Positions 7,754 to 17,052 are shown, counted from the stretch's first letter. The stretch: DNA of 64,000 nt from Leadbetterella lacustris (GCA_965234335.1 OZ248454.1:124001-188000); one strand, 5' to 3'. Numbers and translations are program-made. Notes: generated by a model from the letters alone, not told the origin.

Positions 7754-8944
7754 TCATTGCTCCAACTCCCTCAAAGCCATGTAGGCCATTAATCCTGGGC
7801 CTATTTCCAAGGCATGTTCGTCAATATCAAAAGTAGGTGTGTGTACACCAGATATTATGCCCTTAGCCTCATTTTGGGTACCCAATCTATAAAAACAGGC
7901 GGGTACTTTTTGACTGTAGAAAGCAAAATCTTCTCCCCCCATCCAAAGGTCTAAATCTATGATATTCTCAGAACCAACATACTCTGCCGCAAAACCTCTT
8001 AAACTTTGCGTAAGCACTGGATTGTTTTGCAAAAACGGATATCCTTTTTCTATCCAAAACTCGCATTTTGCCCCCATGGCCTCCGCCATTCCTTCTGCCA
8101 TTTTTTGCATTTTCTGAAGCCCTTCTGCACGCCAATCTTCATCCATACATCTAAAAGTACCCTCAATATAAACTTCATTGGGTATGATATTTGTCGCACC
8201 CTCAGCTATGAATTTTCCAAAAGTTAAGACCGATGGGAAAGATGGATTTCTGTTTCTGGATATAATTTGTTGTAGGGCCACTATAATATGCGAAGCTACC
8301 AAAATAGGATCAACCGCCTGGTGCGGAGCTGCACCGTGGCCTCCTTTACCCACAACTTTCATGTAAACCTCGTCTGTACTCGCCATATACATTCCCTCTC
8401 TAAAACCTATTTTGCCAACCTCAATATTGGGAGCCACATGCTGACCAATAATTCCACTTACATCGGGATTTTGTAATACACCCTCAGCTATCATCAGCGA
8501 GGCACCTCCGGGTGCTTTTTCCTCTGCTGGCTGAAAAATCAATTTTATAGTTCCTTCAAACTCTTCCCTTAGGTCAACAAGAATCTTGGCTGCCCCCAGT
8601 AAAGACGAAGTGTGGACGTCATGTCCGCAGGCATGCATAATACCTTCTTTGTTAGACTTATAAGGAACTTCATTTTGCTCTGAAATGGGTAAAGCATCAA
8701 TATCAGCTCTTAGTGCTATTACTTTTTTTGAAGGATTTTTACCTTCTATCAAAGCCACCAAACCTGTAGCGGCCACACCCTCTTTTGGCTCCAAACCTAG
8801 TATGCGTAATTCGTTGGCTATAAATTTCGCCGTTTCGAATTCGCAAAATGAAAGTTCTGGATTTTGGTGCAAATATCTTCTCTGGCGAATGGTATTTTCA
8901 GAGTTTTCTTTGGCTAGTATTTTTATTTTTTCTATTACAGACAT
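7754..8944 (-). CDS. M20-family amidohydrolase (N-acyl-amino-acid or hippurate hydrolase type)
   Basis: About 396 residues from the ATG at 8944 (MSVIEKIKIL); an ATG at 8962 would add six residues. Metal-binding motifs of the M20D family are present: HACGHDVHTSS near 104-114, the EE pair in FQPAEEKAPGG, GQHVAPNIEVG and the late WMGGEDFAFYS. A dimerisation domain sits between. The family hydrolyses N-acyl amino acids, including hippurate and indole-acetyl amino acids; the actual substrate cannot be read from the sequence. No signal peptide is seen, so it is cytoplasmic. Monocistronic. Confidence 0.9.
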   Translation of the reverse strand: MSVIEKIKILAKENSENTIRQRRYLHQNPELSFCEFETAKFIANELRILGLEPKEGVAATGLVALIEGKNPSKKVIALRADIDALPISEQNEVPYKSNKEGIMHACGHDVHTSSLLGAAKILVDLREEFEGTIKLIFQPAEEKAPGGASLMIAEGVLQNPDVSGIIGQHVAPNIEVGKIGFREGMYMASTDEVYMKVVGKGGHGAAPHQAVDPILVASHIIVALQQIISRNRNPSFPSVLTFGKFIAEGATNIIPNEVYIEGTFRCMDEDWRAEGLQKMQKMAEGMAEAMGAKCEFWIEKGYPFLQNNPVLTQSLRGFAAEYVGSENIIDLDLWMGGEDFAFYSQKVPACFYRLGTQNEAKGIISGVHTPTFDIDEHALEIGPGLMAYMALRELEQ

Positions 8945-9091
8945 AGTCAAACTTATTTTCAAGCCAAAATTAAAGGCAAACCACCAAAGAATAAGACTAT
9001 TACCAAATTAAATTCTTTTATATAAGTTTTTTCAGAAAAAAAAGGCAGAATTAGATAAAAAGGGCATATTTTTGGGTAAAAATTTAATTTT

Positions 9092-10975
9092 TTGAACAAC
9101 AAGATATATATTATTATGGGGGTTTCAGGGAGTGGAAAAACCACACTTGGCCTTCAACTTTCTGAGAACCTAGGCTTGGAATTTTATGACGGCGACCATT
9201 TTCATTCCAAAAGCAATATCGACAAAATGTCTGCCGGCAACCCTTTAACGGACGAAGACAGATTTGAATGGTTGGAAAGTATCAATGAGGCCGCACAAAA
9301 ATTAGTGGCGAGTAAAACGTCGGGAATATTTGCTTGCTCGGCACTCAAAGAAAAATACAGAATTCTGCTTTCAAAAAATATCGAAAACGAAATCGTTTTT
9401 CTTTACCTCAAAGGCACTAAAGAAGTCATTCAAGCCCGCATGAATGCCAGAAAAGGGCATTTTATGCCAAGTCAATTACTTGATTCTCAGTTTAAGACAC
9501 TTGAAGAACCACAAAATGCACTTGAGATAGACTTGACAAAATCTCCCGCAGAAATGATGCAAGAAACTCTAGAAAAAATAAACCTGAGCGAGTTTGGTCT
9601 AGTAGGTTTGGGTGTAATGGGCAAGAGCTTGGCACGCAACTTAGCTAACAATGGGTTTCAAATTTCGCTATTTAATCGTTTTGTTGAAGACAAAGAGGTA
9701 AGCATTGCTGAAAAATTCATTGATAGCCACGAAGAGTTAAAAACAGCAAAGGGTTTTGAAGACTTGGAGAAATTTTGCAAGTCATTACAAACACCACGGA
9801 AGATATTTTTAATGATTAAAGCCGGTGTAGAAACAGACGAATTTATTGAAAAAATAAAGCCCTATCTTCAAAAAGGAGACATACTGATTGATGGCGGAAA
9901 CTCTCACTTTAAGGACACCAAAAAAAGGATGGACTATTTGGCGGAAAACGACCTCCATTTTATTGGCACGGGAGTGTCTGGCGGTGAAGAAGGAGCCTTG
10001 AGAGGACCTTCAATAATGCCTTCTGGAAATGCTGCAGCTTATAAAAACATTGAGCGATTTCTGAATAAAATAGCTGCAAAAGACAAAAATGGAGGAAGCT
10101 GCTGCACCTATATTGGAGCGGATGGCTCTGGTCATTTCATAAAAATGGTTCATAATGGTGTGGAATATGCTGAAATGCAGTTAATTGCAGAAGTTTATGC
10201 ACTTTTGAGATACAAAAATGGCCTTAATCCCGATGAGATTTCTGAAATATTCCATAACTGGAATGGAGGCCAACTGAAAAGTTACTTGCTAGAAATCACG
10301 GCCAAAATTCTGACCAAAAAAGAAAAAGGAAAATGGTTAGTTGACCTAATATTGGACCAAGCCGGCAACAAAGGCACGGGCAATTGGACAACCGTTACTG
10401 CCACAGAATTGGGTATTCCGGCTACATTGATTACCTCTGCTTTATTTGCAAGGTATGTGTCTACGGTAAGAGAAAAATACGAAAGTATTCCATCAAATAC
10501 AGAAAATGAAAGTAAAAATCTTGATTTTAGAATCATTGAAAAGGCTTATGCTTTAGCAAGAATGGTGAACCATCAACAAGGTTTTGGGTTGATTAAAACC
10601 GCATCTGATGCCTACAATTGGTCGCTTAACCTGTCGGAGATTGCCCGTATCTGGACCAATGGCTGTATAATCAGAAGTACATTGATGGAGGATATTCAGA
10701 TATATTTTGAAACAACAGCAGACCTTTTTGAAGTATCGGAAATAAAACAACAAATTATCGACTTTAAGGGGGATCTAAAGTGTTTTTGCCTATCTGCGTT
10801 GCAAGCAGAATTACCGATTCCTTGTATGCTTTCGGCCAATGACTATATAAATAGCCTCAATCAAAATATTAATACCGCCAATATTATTCAGGCTCAAAGA
10901 GATTTTTTTGGTGCTCATACCTACCAACGCAGGGATGCTGAAGGAGGAAAGTTTTTCCATACAATCTGGGAATAA
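9092..10975 (+). CDS. Gluconokinase / 6-phosphogluconate dehydrogenase fusion
   Basis: One 627-residue reading frame carries two consecutive pathway enzymes. Residues 1-165 are a GntK-type gluconokinase: Walker A GVSGSGKTT at 10-18, then FYDGDHFHSKSNIDKM, GNPLTDEDRFEWL and CSALKEKYR. Residues 168-627 are a decarboxylating 6-phosphogluconate dehydrogenase: nucleotide motif GLVGLGVMG at 169-177, GNSHFKDTKKR, GVSGGEEGALRGPS and IKMVHNGVEYAEMQL. The fused protein could take gluconate to ribulose 5-phosphate through 6-phosphogluconate. The start is taken as TTG at 9092, because the next ATG at 9116 would remove the first beta strand and most of the lead-in to the P-loop. No SD is visible. No gluconate transporter is adjacent. 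Confidence 0.93.
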   Translation: MNNKIYIIMGVSGSGKTTLGLQLSENLGLEFYDGDHFHSKSNIDKMSAGNPLTDEDRFEWLESINEAAQKLVASKTSGIFACSALKEKYRILLSKNIENEIVFLYLKGTKEVIQARMNARKGHFMPSQLLDSQFKTLEEPQNALEIDLTKSPAEMMQETLEKINLSEFGLVGLGVMGKSLARNLANNGFQISLFNRFVEDKEVSIAEKFIDSHEELKTAKGFEDLEKFCKSLQTPRKIFLMIKAGVETDEFIEKIKPYLQKGDILIDGGNSHFKDTKKRMDYLAENDLHFIGTGVSGGEEGALRGPSIMPSGNAAAYKNIERFLNKIAAKDKNGGSCCTYIGADGSGHFIKMVHNGVEYAEMQLIAEVYALLRYKNGLNPDEISEIFHNWNGGQLKSYLLEITAKILTKKEKGKWLVDLILDQAGNKGTGNWTTVTATELGIPATLITSALFARYVSTVREKYESIPSNTENESKNLDFRIIEKAYALARMVNHQQGFGLIKTASDAYNWSLNLSEIARIWTNGCIIRSTLMEDIQIYFETTADLFEVSEIKQQIIDFKGDLKCFCLSALQAELPIPCMLSANDYINSLNQNINTANIIQAQRDFFGAHTYQRRDAEGGKFFHTIWE

Positions 10976-11023
10976 AATTTTGGAACACTTTTTGCGTTAA
11001 TTGTTTTAAAATAAATTGTAATT

Positions 11024-11554
11024 ATGATAATTAGATTGACTTTAGTTATGGTTTTCTTGGCTGTGGTTATGGGAAACGCTCAGACAAAAATAAACTGGAT
11101 GACCATAGAAGAAGCTTATGCCAAACAAAAAATAACACCTAAAAAAGTGTTAATAGACGTGTACACGGACTGGTGTGGCTGGTGCAAAGTGATGGACAGA
11201 GAAACCTTTACTAACGCCGAAGTAATAAAATATGTCAACCAAAATTACTATGCCGTCAAGCTAGATGCAGAATCAAAGAAAGATATCAAAATTGGCCCAA
11301 AAGTTTACAAATACGATGCTAACAATCGCTCTAATGAGGCTGCAATAGCACTTCTTCAAGGTAAAATGAGCTACCCGAGCATAGTTTATTTAGACGAAAA
11401 CTTCAGCATGATTCAGCCTGTGCCAGGCTACATGAAAGCCAAAGATTTCCACCAAATCATAACTTTTTTTGGAGGAAATTACCACAAAAAGGAGCAGTTT
11501 GAAAATTATAAGACCAATATTTACAGCAAATTGTTCTCCAAGAAAACGATTTAG
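11024..11554 (+). CDS. Periplasmic thioredoxin-like protein (CGWC)
   Basis: A 176-residue exported protein with a signal peptide (residues 1-19, ending GNA) and a thioredoxin-fold domain with the active site WCGWCKVMDRETF (Cys51, Cys54), followed by the cis-proline region SYPSIVYLDE. This is the DUF255/thioredoxin_7 type common in Bacteroidota; it is expected to reduce or isomerise disulfides in the periplasm. It stands alone, upstream of a bidirectional terminator. Confidence 0.87.
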   Translation: MIIRLTLVMVFLAVVMGNAQTKINWMTIEEAYAKQKITPKKVLIDVYTDWCGWCKVMDRETFTNAEVIKYVNQNYYAVKLDAESKKDIKIGPKVYKYDANNRSNEAAIALLQGKMSYPSIVYLDENFSMIQPVPGYMKAKDFHQIITFFGGNYHKKEQFENYKTNIYSKLFSKKTI

Positions 11555-11571
11555 ATTTAAAACATTACACA

Positions 11572-11603
11572 AAAAAAATGACCTCCAAGAGGTCATTTTT
11601 TTT
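11572..11603. terminator. Bidirectional terminator between the thioredoxin-like gene and hslU
   Basis: AAAAAATGACCTC, loop CAA, GAGGTCATTTTTTT: a perfect 13-bp stem with A-run on one side and T-run on the other. It lies between two convergent genes and can stop both transcripts. Confidence 0.92.
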
Positions 11604-11677
11604 GTCTATTATGTTCGAAATACTGTATTCATAATTTAGACTTAGTCGCTTTTCATCAAAGACAATACAATGTTTAT

Positions 11678-13054
11678 TTACAAAATATACTGACTAAGGT
11701 CTTTGTTTTTTATTAAACTAGACAGTTTATCCGATACCATTTCCCTGGTTATTTCTATTCCTGAGCCCGAGGGTATTTTCTCAGGAACATCAAACAAAAT
11801 GTCATTTAAGAGGTGTGACATAACCGTTTGGAGTCTCCGTGCACCAATGTTTTCTACTTCCAAATTGGCCTGAAACGCAAGTGAGGCTAGTTCTCGTAAA
11901 GATTCGTCGCTGAACGTTAAAGTAACTCCTTCAGCCTCCAACATGGCCACATACTGCTTGGTCAGGGCATTTTTAGGTGTTTTAAGAATATGATAAAAAT
12001 TATCTTCAGTGAGGGCCTCAAGCTCTACCCTGATCGGAAAACGACCCTGTAGTTCTGGTATTAAGTCTGCTGGCTTAGAAACATGAAATGCCCCAGCAGC
12101 AATGAACAAAATATGATCGGTTTTGATGGCACCGTGTTTGGTGTTCACCGTAGAACCTTCAACTATAGGCAATAAATCTCGCTGAACCCCCTCCCTACTC
12201 ACATCTGGACCCGATTTGCCACCTGAGGACGCAATTTTGTCAATTTCATCTATAAATATCATTCCAAGATTTTCAGCTTTCCAAATGGCTTCCTCCTTAA
12301 CCTCATCCATGTCTATAAGCTTAGCAGATTCCTCCTCCATCAATATCTTACGTGCCTCGGCTATTGTTACTTTACGTTTTTTATTATTTTTTGGCATAAA
12401 ACCACCAATCATTTCTTGGATGTTCATCATAGACACATCGTCTATCGGCCCACCCATTACGCCTATTGGAGCCATGCTACCACCCGCCACATCTATTTCT
12501 ATTTTTCTGTTGTCAAGTTCGCCATTCTTGAGTTTATGTCTAAATGCCTCTCTGGTCTCTTGGTTCAGTTCATTATCCTCCTGAACATCCAAATCTAAAT
12601 CTCCGTTTTTATTCTTGCTCTTTTTTACTGGCGGTATAAGGATATTCAAAATTTTATCTTCTACGGCCTCGGTGGCCTTTATTTTTACTTCGTCCTTCTT
12701 TTTGGTCTTGACGATATTTATACTTTGTTCCACCAAATCTCTTACCATACTTTCCACGTCTCTACCCACATAGCCTACTTCTGTAAACTTCGAAGCCTCC
12801 ACTTTTGTAAATGGTGCGTCGGCAATTTTTGCCAATCGGCGTGCTATTTCGGTTTTACCGACACCAGTTGAGCCAATCATCAAGATATTATTTGGAATAA
12901 TCTCCTGTTGCATTTCAGGCGTGGCGTTCATCCTTCTCCAACGGTTTCTGAGGGCTATGGCTACGTTCTTTTTTGCGTCTTTTTGTCCAATAATATATTT
13001 GTCTAATTCAGCAACTATCTGGCCAGGAGTGAGGTTGTCTATTATTTTGTTCAT
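11678..13054 (-). CDS. hslU: HslU, ATPase subunit of the HslUV protease
   Basis: A 458-residue AAA+ unfoldase. Walker A is GSTGVGKTE at 61-69, the pore-loop region is GYVGRDVES, Walker B is MIFIDEIDKI and the sensor segment is LQGRFPIRVEL. The variable I-domain (about 110-240) is acidic and lysine-rich. The C-terminus DLSQYIL matches the conserved tail that docks into HslV. It forms ATP-dependent protease with HslV, which is not encoded next to it within this window. Length fits the family. Confidence 0.97.
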   Translation of the reverse strand: MNKIIDNLTPGQIVAELDKYIIGQKDAKKNVAIALRNRWRRMNATPEMQQEIIPNNILMIGSTGVGKTEIARRLAKIADAPFTKVEASKFTEVGYVGRDVESMVRDLVEQSINIVKTKKKDEVKIKATEAVEDKILNILIPPVKKSKNKNGDLDLDVQEDNELNQETREAFRHKLKNGELDNRKIEIDVAGGSMAPIGVMGGPIDDVSMMNIQEMIGGFMPKNNKKRKVTIAEARKILMEEESAKLIDMDEVKEEAIWKAENLGMIFIDEIDKIASSGGKSGPDVSREGVQRDLLPIVEGSTVNTKHGAIKTDHILFIAAGAFHVSKPADLIPELQGRFPIRVELEALTEDNFYHILKTPKNALTKQYVAMLEAEGVTLTFSDESLRELASLAFQANLEVENIGARRLQTVMSHLLNDILFDVPEKIPSGSGIEITREMVSDKLSSLIKNKDLSQYIL

Positions 13055-13467
13055 TCAGATTTTTTAAAATTGAATACAAAAAAACGCAAAATTTGAGGGT
13101 TTTCCATGCGTTTCTGATAAAAAGGTTAATCTTGTGAATTTTGTTTGAAGTTCTACCTGTTTTTTGACAATAAAGATACTAAGAAGGATATTACACTAAG
13201 TTTCAGAAAGGAAGCACAAAGTAACACAAAGACTTATTTATCAGTACATTAAATCTCCTTTGCGTTCTTTGCGTACAGTTCTCTTCGCGTGCTTTACGTT
13301 AAAAACTAAAGTTTTTTTGGCTATTAAACTAAGTTTCACGAAGGAATCACAATCTCCTTTTTCTTTAGCGTTTGAAAAGGGGACTTTTAAGTTTCATTAG
13401 GTTGAAATAAACAATTTACTTCTCTCAAAATAAAAACTCCGTTACCTTTTAAAGTTAACTTAGGGAA
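13055..13467. other. Intergenic stretch with degenerate GCGT/CTTTGCG repeats
   Basis: About 410 bp without a gene. It contains direct and inverted short blocks of the kind CTTTGCGTTCTTTGCGTACAG and CACAAAGTAACACAAAGAC plus a repeated ACTAAGTTTCA (about 13196 and 13326). These resemble the dispersed CTTTGCG repeats at 59086 and 59621. The promoter of hslU should lie in the last 100 bp, but no convincing -33/-7 pair was pinned down. Confidence 0.6.
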
Positions 13468-14103
13468 TTATAAATACTTGTGAGAACCATCGCAATTGGG
13501 CATTCGTTTAGAGAGCCCACAAATGCAATCATTAAAGCCTTTTCCGTTCATTATGCGTTCGGTGTAGCTTTCTATTCTTGAAGCTCGTGCCTTTGAAGAT
13601 TTGGCACCTGTAAAATAAATATGGTAAGCCCTTTGCCGGCCGGGAGTTAAAGCTTCAAATGCTGTCTTAAATGCAGGGTCTATTTCGAATTTTTGCAATA
13701 ATTCTTCTGGAAATTCTAATTCCTTACTTTTATCTGCCACCGGCTTTATACCAGCTTTGTGCGTTTCTATGGTCTCATAAACATAGGCCAAAAGTGTAGA
13801 TTTTAGCTTTCTTACGTCTTCGATATTTTTGAATCTCATTAATCTGGAAAACTGCGAATTCTCGCCAGGCTTCACTAAAACCTTCTCCGTATCGGCTAAT
13901 AATGAGCCATTTAAAAAACTCACAAAAGCAAAATCCTTAAAACTACTGACCATTAACAGATTAGTGCCGTCCATGGTATAGCAAGGTTGCTTCCATTTTA
14001 ACTCCTCAATGATACCCGTTTCTAAAACAATCTTTCTGAGTTCATTGAGTTCGTCGTGCCATTGGCTTGGTTTTTCAAAAAAGCCCTCTAGTTCTGCATT
14101 CAT
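13468..14103 (-). CDS. YdeI/DUF1801-family protein with CDGSH-like tail
   Basis: A 211-residue protein from ATG 14103 (MNAELEGFFEKP); the frame stays open to 14178. The first 120 residues are a DUF1801 (YdhG-like) domain with KWKQPCYTMDG, the middle is a YdeI-type helical segment with the conserved ALTPGRQRAYHIYFTGAKSS, and the last 20 residues carry CICGLSKRMPNCDGSHKYL. This tail resembles the CDGSH iron-sulfur motif (C-x-C ... C-D-G-S-H), although only three cysteines and one histidine are present in this short form. Proteins of the YdeI group have been linked to stress and bacteriocin tolerance; the function here is unknown. Confidence 0.8.
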   Translation of the reverse strand: MNAELEGFFEKPSQWHDELNELRKIVLETGIIEELKWKQPCYTMDGTNLLMVSSFKDFAFVSFLNGSLLADTEKVLVKPGENSQFSRLMRFKNIEDVRKLKSTLLAYVYETIETHKAGIKPVADKSKELEFPEELLQKFEIDPAFKTAFEALTPGRQRAYHIYFTGAKSSKARASRIESYTERIMNGKGFNDCICGLSKRMPNCDGSHKYL

Positions 14104-14392
14104 CAAATTCCAGTATTTTTTGGTAATCCTAAAATACAAAGTTATATCTATTGAGTCAAAAAGATTGTACTCTCTCAAACGAAATAGAGTAAAGTTATCA
14201 GAACCAAAAAGGGAAAATTATAACTTATAGTAATTTATCCTTTTTAAAAACCTTATTTTACTATAAGTAAACCCCCTGGCAAAAAAACTAATGGCGTAAA
14301 ATATGTTTTAAATGACACCTATTCAATGTTTTATTTGAATTTTGTGGATGGTATATCAAAACTGGCTTTCATTAATTGAAACCACAAAATAG

Positions 14393-14638
14393 AAAATTTG
14401 GTGCGGCTTAACTTTTGAGAATGTTTTCAATCTATGCGAAATAAAATTCACTCAAAATGTATTTGTATTTACAGAGGCGGAAGCTCATAAAATTCTTCAA
14501 AAAGCATTTTTTTTAAGGACAAAAATCAAAGAAAAACAAAGTATTTTTCCTATACTTATTAGCCCATTTGGTACTAAAAAAAACATGTATTATTTAGGTC
14601 AGATACAGAATGAAGTAAAATTAGACGATTTATTCTAA
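14393..14638 (+). pseudogene. Relic of an AAA-family ATPase (C-terminal part, internally deleted)
   Basis: An open frame of 82 codons without a start encodes GLTFENVFNLCEIKFT, KILQKAFFLRTKIKEKQSIF and LGQIQNEVKLDDLF followed by TAA. The order and wording match the C-terminus of the large Bacteroidota family of AAA ATPases with an archaeal-ATPase-like domain, in which GxxFENVCLKH and the INLCEIK segment are normally separated by about 80-100 residues. Here they are joined, so an internal deletion is likely. The rest of the 14104-14694 gap holds no other coding signal that I can see. Confidence 0.65.
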
Positions 14639-14694
14639 GCCTATATGGGGTTTTTAATTTAAGTAAAAATAAACGACTTACATTTTAAATAAAA

Positions 14695-14719
14695 TACGGT
14701 TCTTTCTACCATTTTTACT
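14695..14719. promoter_or_regulatory. Conserved 25-bp motif, copy 1 (candidate AraC operator)
   Basis: Matches TACGG-N7-TACC-N2-TTT-N-ACT and lies 70 nt before the start of the first AraC gene. The same pattern occurs at 17028 and 18824, and with copy 3 it shares a contiguous 16-bp identity (14708-14723). The role as operator is inferred. Confidence 0.55.
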
Positions 14720-14789
14720 GATTGCCAAATTGGATTATAGTTTACTATTTATAAAGTCTTAATTTTGAATAGAATTCAGAAGAAAAAAT

Positions 14790-15701
14790 ATGGACAAGAT
14801 AATTAACGTCAATAGTGTAAGTGAATTTAATGCAGCCAATAACCACAAAACCTTGCATTCTTTAGTGACGGTTTTGGATTACTCTAAGGCGAATCCAAGA
14901 GATTGGGGAGAGGTGGATACCATTCGATTTAATTATGGTTTATACAGTGTTATTTTGAAAGATGTCGTTTGTGGTGATTTGCGATACGGTCGGCATCATT
15001 ATGATTATCAGGCAGGTACCTTGGTGTTTTATGCACCTGGGCAATTTGTAAGCTTTGATAATCCAAGAGTGGTTTACCAACCCATGGGATTTGGGTTGCT
15101 ATTTCATCCTGATTTTTTGATTGGGACTCACTTAGGAAAAGCGATTCATCAATATAAGTTTTTTAATTATCAAACCAATGAGGCACTTCACCTATCTGAT
15201 GACGAGAGAACAATGATTCTTGATATTTTTGCAAAAATAGAATTTGAACTAAAACAACCCATTGATAAACACAGTAAAAAACTAATAGCCAGCAATATAG
15301 AGCTATTTCTGGACTATTGTCAGCGTTTTTATGACCGCCAGTTTGTTACGAGAGACAACGCACATCAAGGTATATTAGAAAAGTTCGAGGCACTGCTCAA
15401 CGATTATTTCCATTCCGAAAAACCTCAGACCACTGGCTTGCCTTCAGTAGCTTATTTTGCAGAAGAGCTGAATCTTTCTTCCAACTATTTTGGAGATTTG
15501 ATGAAAAAAGAAACAGGCCAATCAGCCAAAGATTATATTCTTTTTAAAACCATCAGCATTGCCAAAGAAAAGGTTTTTGAAGATGGCAAAACTGTAAACG
15601 AAATCGCTTATGAATTGGGTTTTAAATACCCTCAGCATTTTACGAGGTTGTTTAAAGACAAAGTCGGCTACTCCCCTAGTCAGTTTAAGAATTTGAATTA
15701 A
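14790..15701 (+). CDS. AraC-family transcriptional regulator (module copy 1)
   Basis: A 303-residue regulator. The N-terminal half is a cupin-like sensing domain (YDYQAGTLVFYAPGQFVSF). The last 100 residues form the two-helix-turn-helix DNA-binding domain: SVAYFAEELNLSSNYFGDLMKKETGQSA, then VNEIAYELGFKYPQHFTRLFKDKVGYSP. It is about 60% similar by eye along its whole length to the regulator at 17108, so the two are paralogues. It converges on a lipoprotein and beta-barrel gene. The conserved motif at 14695 is likely to be recognised by this protein or its paralogue. Confidence 0.93.
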   Translation: MDKIINVNSVSEFNAANNHKTLHSLVTVLDYSKANPRDWGEVDTIRFNYGLYSVILKDVVCGDLRYGRHHYDYQAGTLVFYAPGQFVSFDNPRVVYQPMGFGLLFHPDFLIGTHLGKAIHQYKFFNYQTNEALHLSDDERTMILDIFAKIEFELKQPIDKHSKKLIASNIELFLDYCQRFYDRQFVTRDNAHQGILEKFEALLNDYFHSEKPQTTGLPSVAYFAEELNLSSNYFGDLMKKETGQSAKDYILFKTISIAKEKVFEDGKTVNEIAYELGFKYPQHFTRLFKDKVGYSPSQFKNLN

Positions 15702-15717
15702 ATCTAAGAAAAATGAC

Positions 15718-16197
15718 TCATTTAAACTCAAAACTCACGGTTACATCACCATTTCCCAATGCTGCCAAAAGCCCCGTTACATCAACGATTTTTCCAATTT
15801 TGGTATAACTGTATGAAGTAGAGAAACCTTTGTAGAATAACACTAATGTTCTCGAGCCATATATCATCAAATCTCCTACTTGAATGCTTGCAGGAACGGA
15901 AGTATTAACAGGCAAACTCATGGTCAAATCGGCATACTTTTCATTACTATTTAGCTCATTCATGTTTATTGTTAATGGCAAAAGAGCTTTGAAAGCTTTG
16001 GTTGTTGGGCTATCGAAAAGCCTAGCTTTGAAAGTTTTTTCACCAATTTTGATTTGTATTTTATTTCCGCTTACCAATTTGGTATTTTCAATCATAGTTT
16101 CTGATAATATTTGATTTTCGGCTTTGCATGAAATGCTCAAACCAATGAATAGCTGAATAGAAGAGAGCAAGAAAAATCGTTTCACTTTTATAAACAT
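15718..16197 (-). CDS. Cyclophilin-like-fold lipoprotein
   Basis: A 159-residue protein with a lipoprotein signal (lipobox LSISC, Cys24). The mature part (IQIKIGEKTFKARLFDSPTT, TINMNELNSNEKYADL, VGDLMIYGSRTLVLFYK, YTKIGKIVDVTGL) fits the cyclophilin-like domain family (PF18050 type), which has the cyclophilin fold but no proven isomerase activity. Its start abuts the stop of the beta-barrel gene upstream (1 bp apart), so the two form an operon. The second module at 17-18.8 kb has no counterpart. Confidence 0.75.
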   Translation of the reverse strand: MFIKVKRFFLLSSIQLFIGLSISCKAENQILSETMIENTKLVSGNKIQIKIGEKTFKARLFDSPTTKAFKALLPLTINMNELNSNEKYADLTMSLPVNTSVPASIQVGDLMIYGSRTLVLFYKGFSTSYSYTKIGKIVDVTGLLAALGNGDVTVSFEFK

Positions 16198-16962
16198 TTA
16201 GTTGAGTTTCTTGAAAATCTTATTGAAATTATAATTTAGCGTCACATTCCACATGAAATTTTGGTTGTCAGGAATATCTGACTTAAAAGTCTGATTAATG
16301 GTACATTGCAAACTAAACGGCAACTTTTTATGAGCCAAAACACCTGTCGCGGTTAAATAATCGCCTCGATAGCCGTCGGTATATAAAAAATAGATAGAGG
16401 GAAATAGATTAAAATACAGATTCTCACCCAAGCCAATATTTGTGATATTTGTATTCAGAAACAAAACACGAGTCAGCAGCGGACCATGATTTTGAAGTCC
16501 ATTTCCTTGTAAATACATGGCACTAACACCGAAATTCTTGTTGAATTGATAACTCGGCACTGCCTCAAAAGCTAGAAAACGAAGCATTTCGGTAATTTCT
16601 TTGGTTTTTCCGTCTTCTATATCCGTCCGACGAATAAGCGTAAATGCAGGGTGTGCACCCACACGGAAACCAAACTTTTTATTATCCACCAAACGATATC
16701 GCACCCACCAAATCAAGCCTCCTTTTTCGGCGTTCGGTACTAAACGGATATCAGGTTCAAAACTTAATTTCTTTTTTCTAAAGGATAAATTGGCCACAAA
16801 TGCAGGATTATCAAGAGAGAAAGTTGGAATAATAGAAAAACCGTTATTGGTAAAACCAACGCTACCTGAAAAAACCATAGGGGCTTGTGTGCTGTCAGTC
16901 GACTGAGCAAAACTGGTAGTTGAATAAAAAAACAATAGAACAAAAAGTACTGATAACTTCAT
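16198..16962 (-). CDS. Outer-membrane beta-barrel protein (module copy 1)
   Basis: A 254-residue exported protein with a signal peptide (residues 1-19, ending SFAQ), then the conserved start STDSTQAP and alternating hydrophobic strands, ending in the aromatic MWNVTLNYNF segment typical of barrel C-termini. Paralogue of the protein at 18000 (shared FSxIPTFSLxxPA, RYRLVDNKKFGFRVGAHPAF and TDGYRGDYLTAT-like positions). No assigned family was recognised. It is divergent from the AraC gene at 17108 with the conserved motif between them. Confidence 0.75.
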   Translation of the reverse strand: MKLSVLFVLLFFYSTTSFAQSTDSTQAPMVFSGSVGFTNNGFSIIPTFSLDNPAFVANLSFRKKKLSFEPDIRLVPNAEKGGLIWWVRYRLVDNKKFGFRVGAHPAFTLIRRTDIEDGKTKEITEMLRFLAFEAVPSYQFNKNFGVSAMYLQGNGLQNHGPLLTRVLFLNTNITNIGLGENLYFNLFPSIYFLYTDGYRGDYLTATGVLAHKKLPFSLQCTINQTFKSDIPDNQNFMWNVTLNYNFNKIFKKLN

Positions 16963-17027
16963 TTTGAAATAGGAATAATTTTTTTCACAAAACTATCTAG
17001 ATTTCAATCTTTATCTCTTATACATTT

Positions 17028-17052
17028 TACGGTTCGACTTACCTATTTCACT
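17028..17052. promoter_or_regulatory. Conserved 25-bp motif, copy 2 (candidate AraC operator)
   Basis: Matches TACGG-N7-TACC-N2-TTT-N-ACT. It lies in the divergent region, 65 nt from the start of the beta-barrel gene at 16962 and 55 nt from the AraC start at 17108. The 65-nt spacing is the same as for copy 3. Confidence 0.6.

Noticed and set aside
12216..12598. Plus-strand ORFs within hslU
   Set aside because: Antisense shadows of a well-conserved gene.
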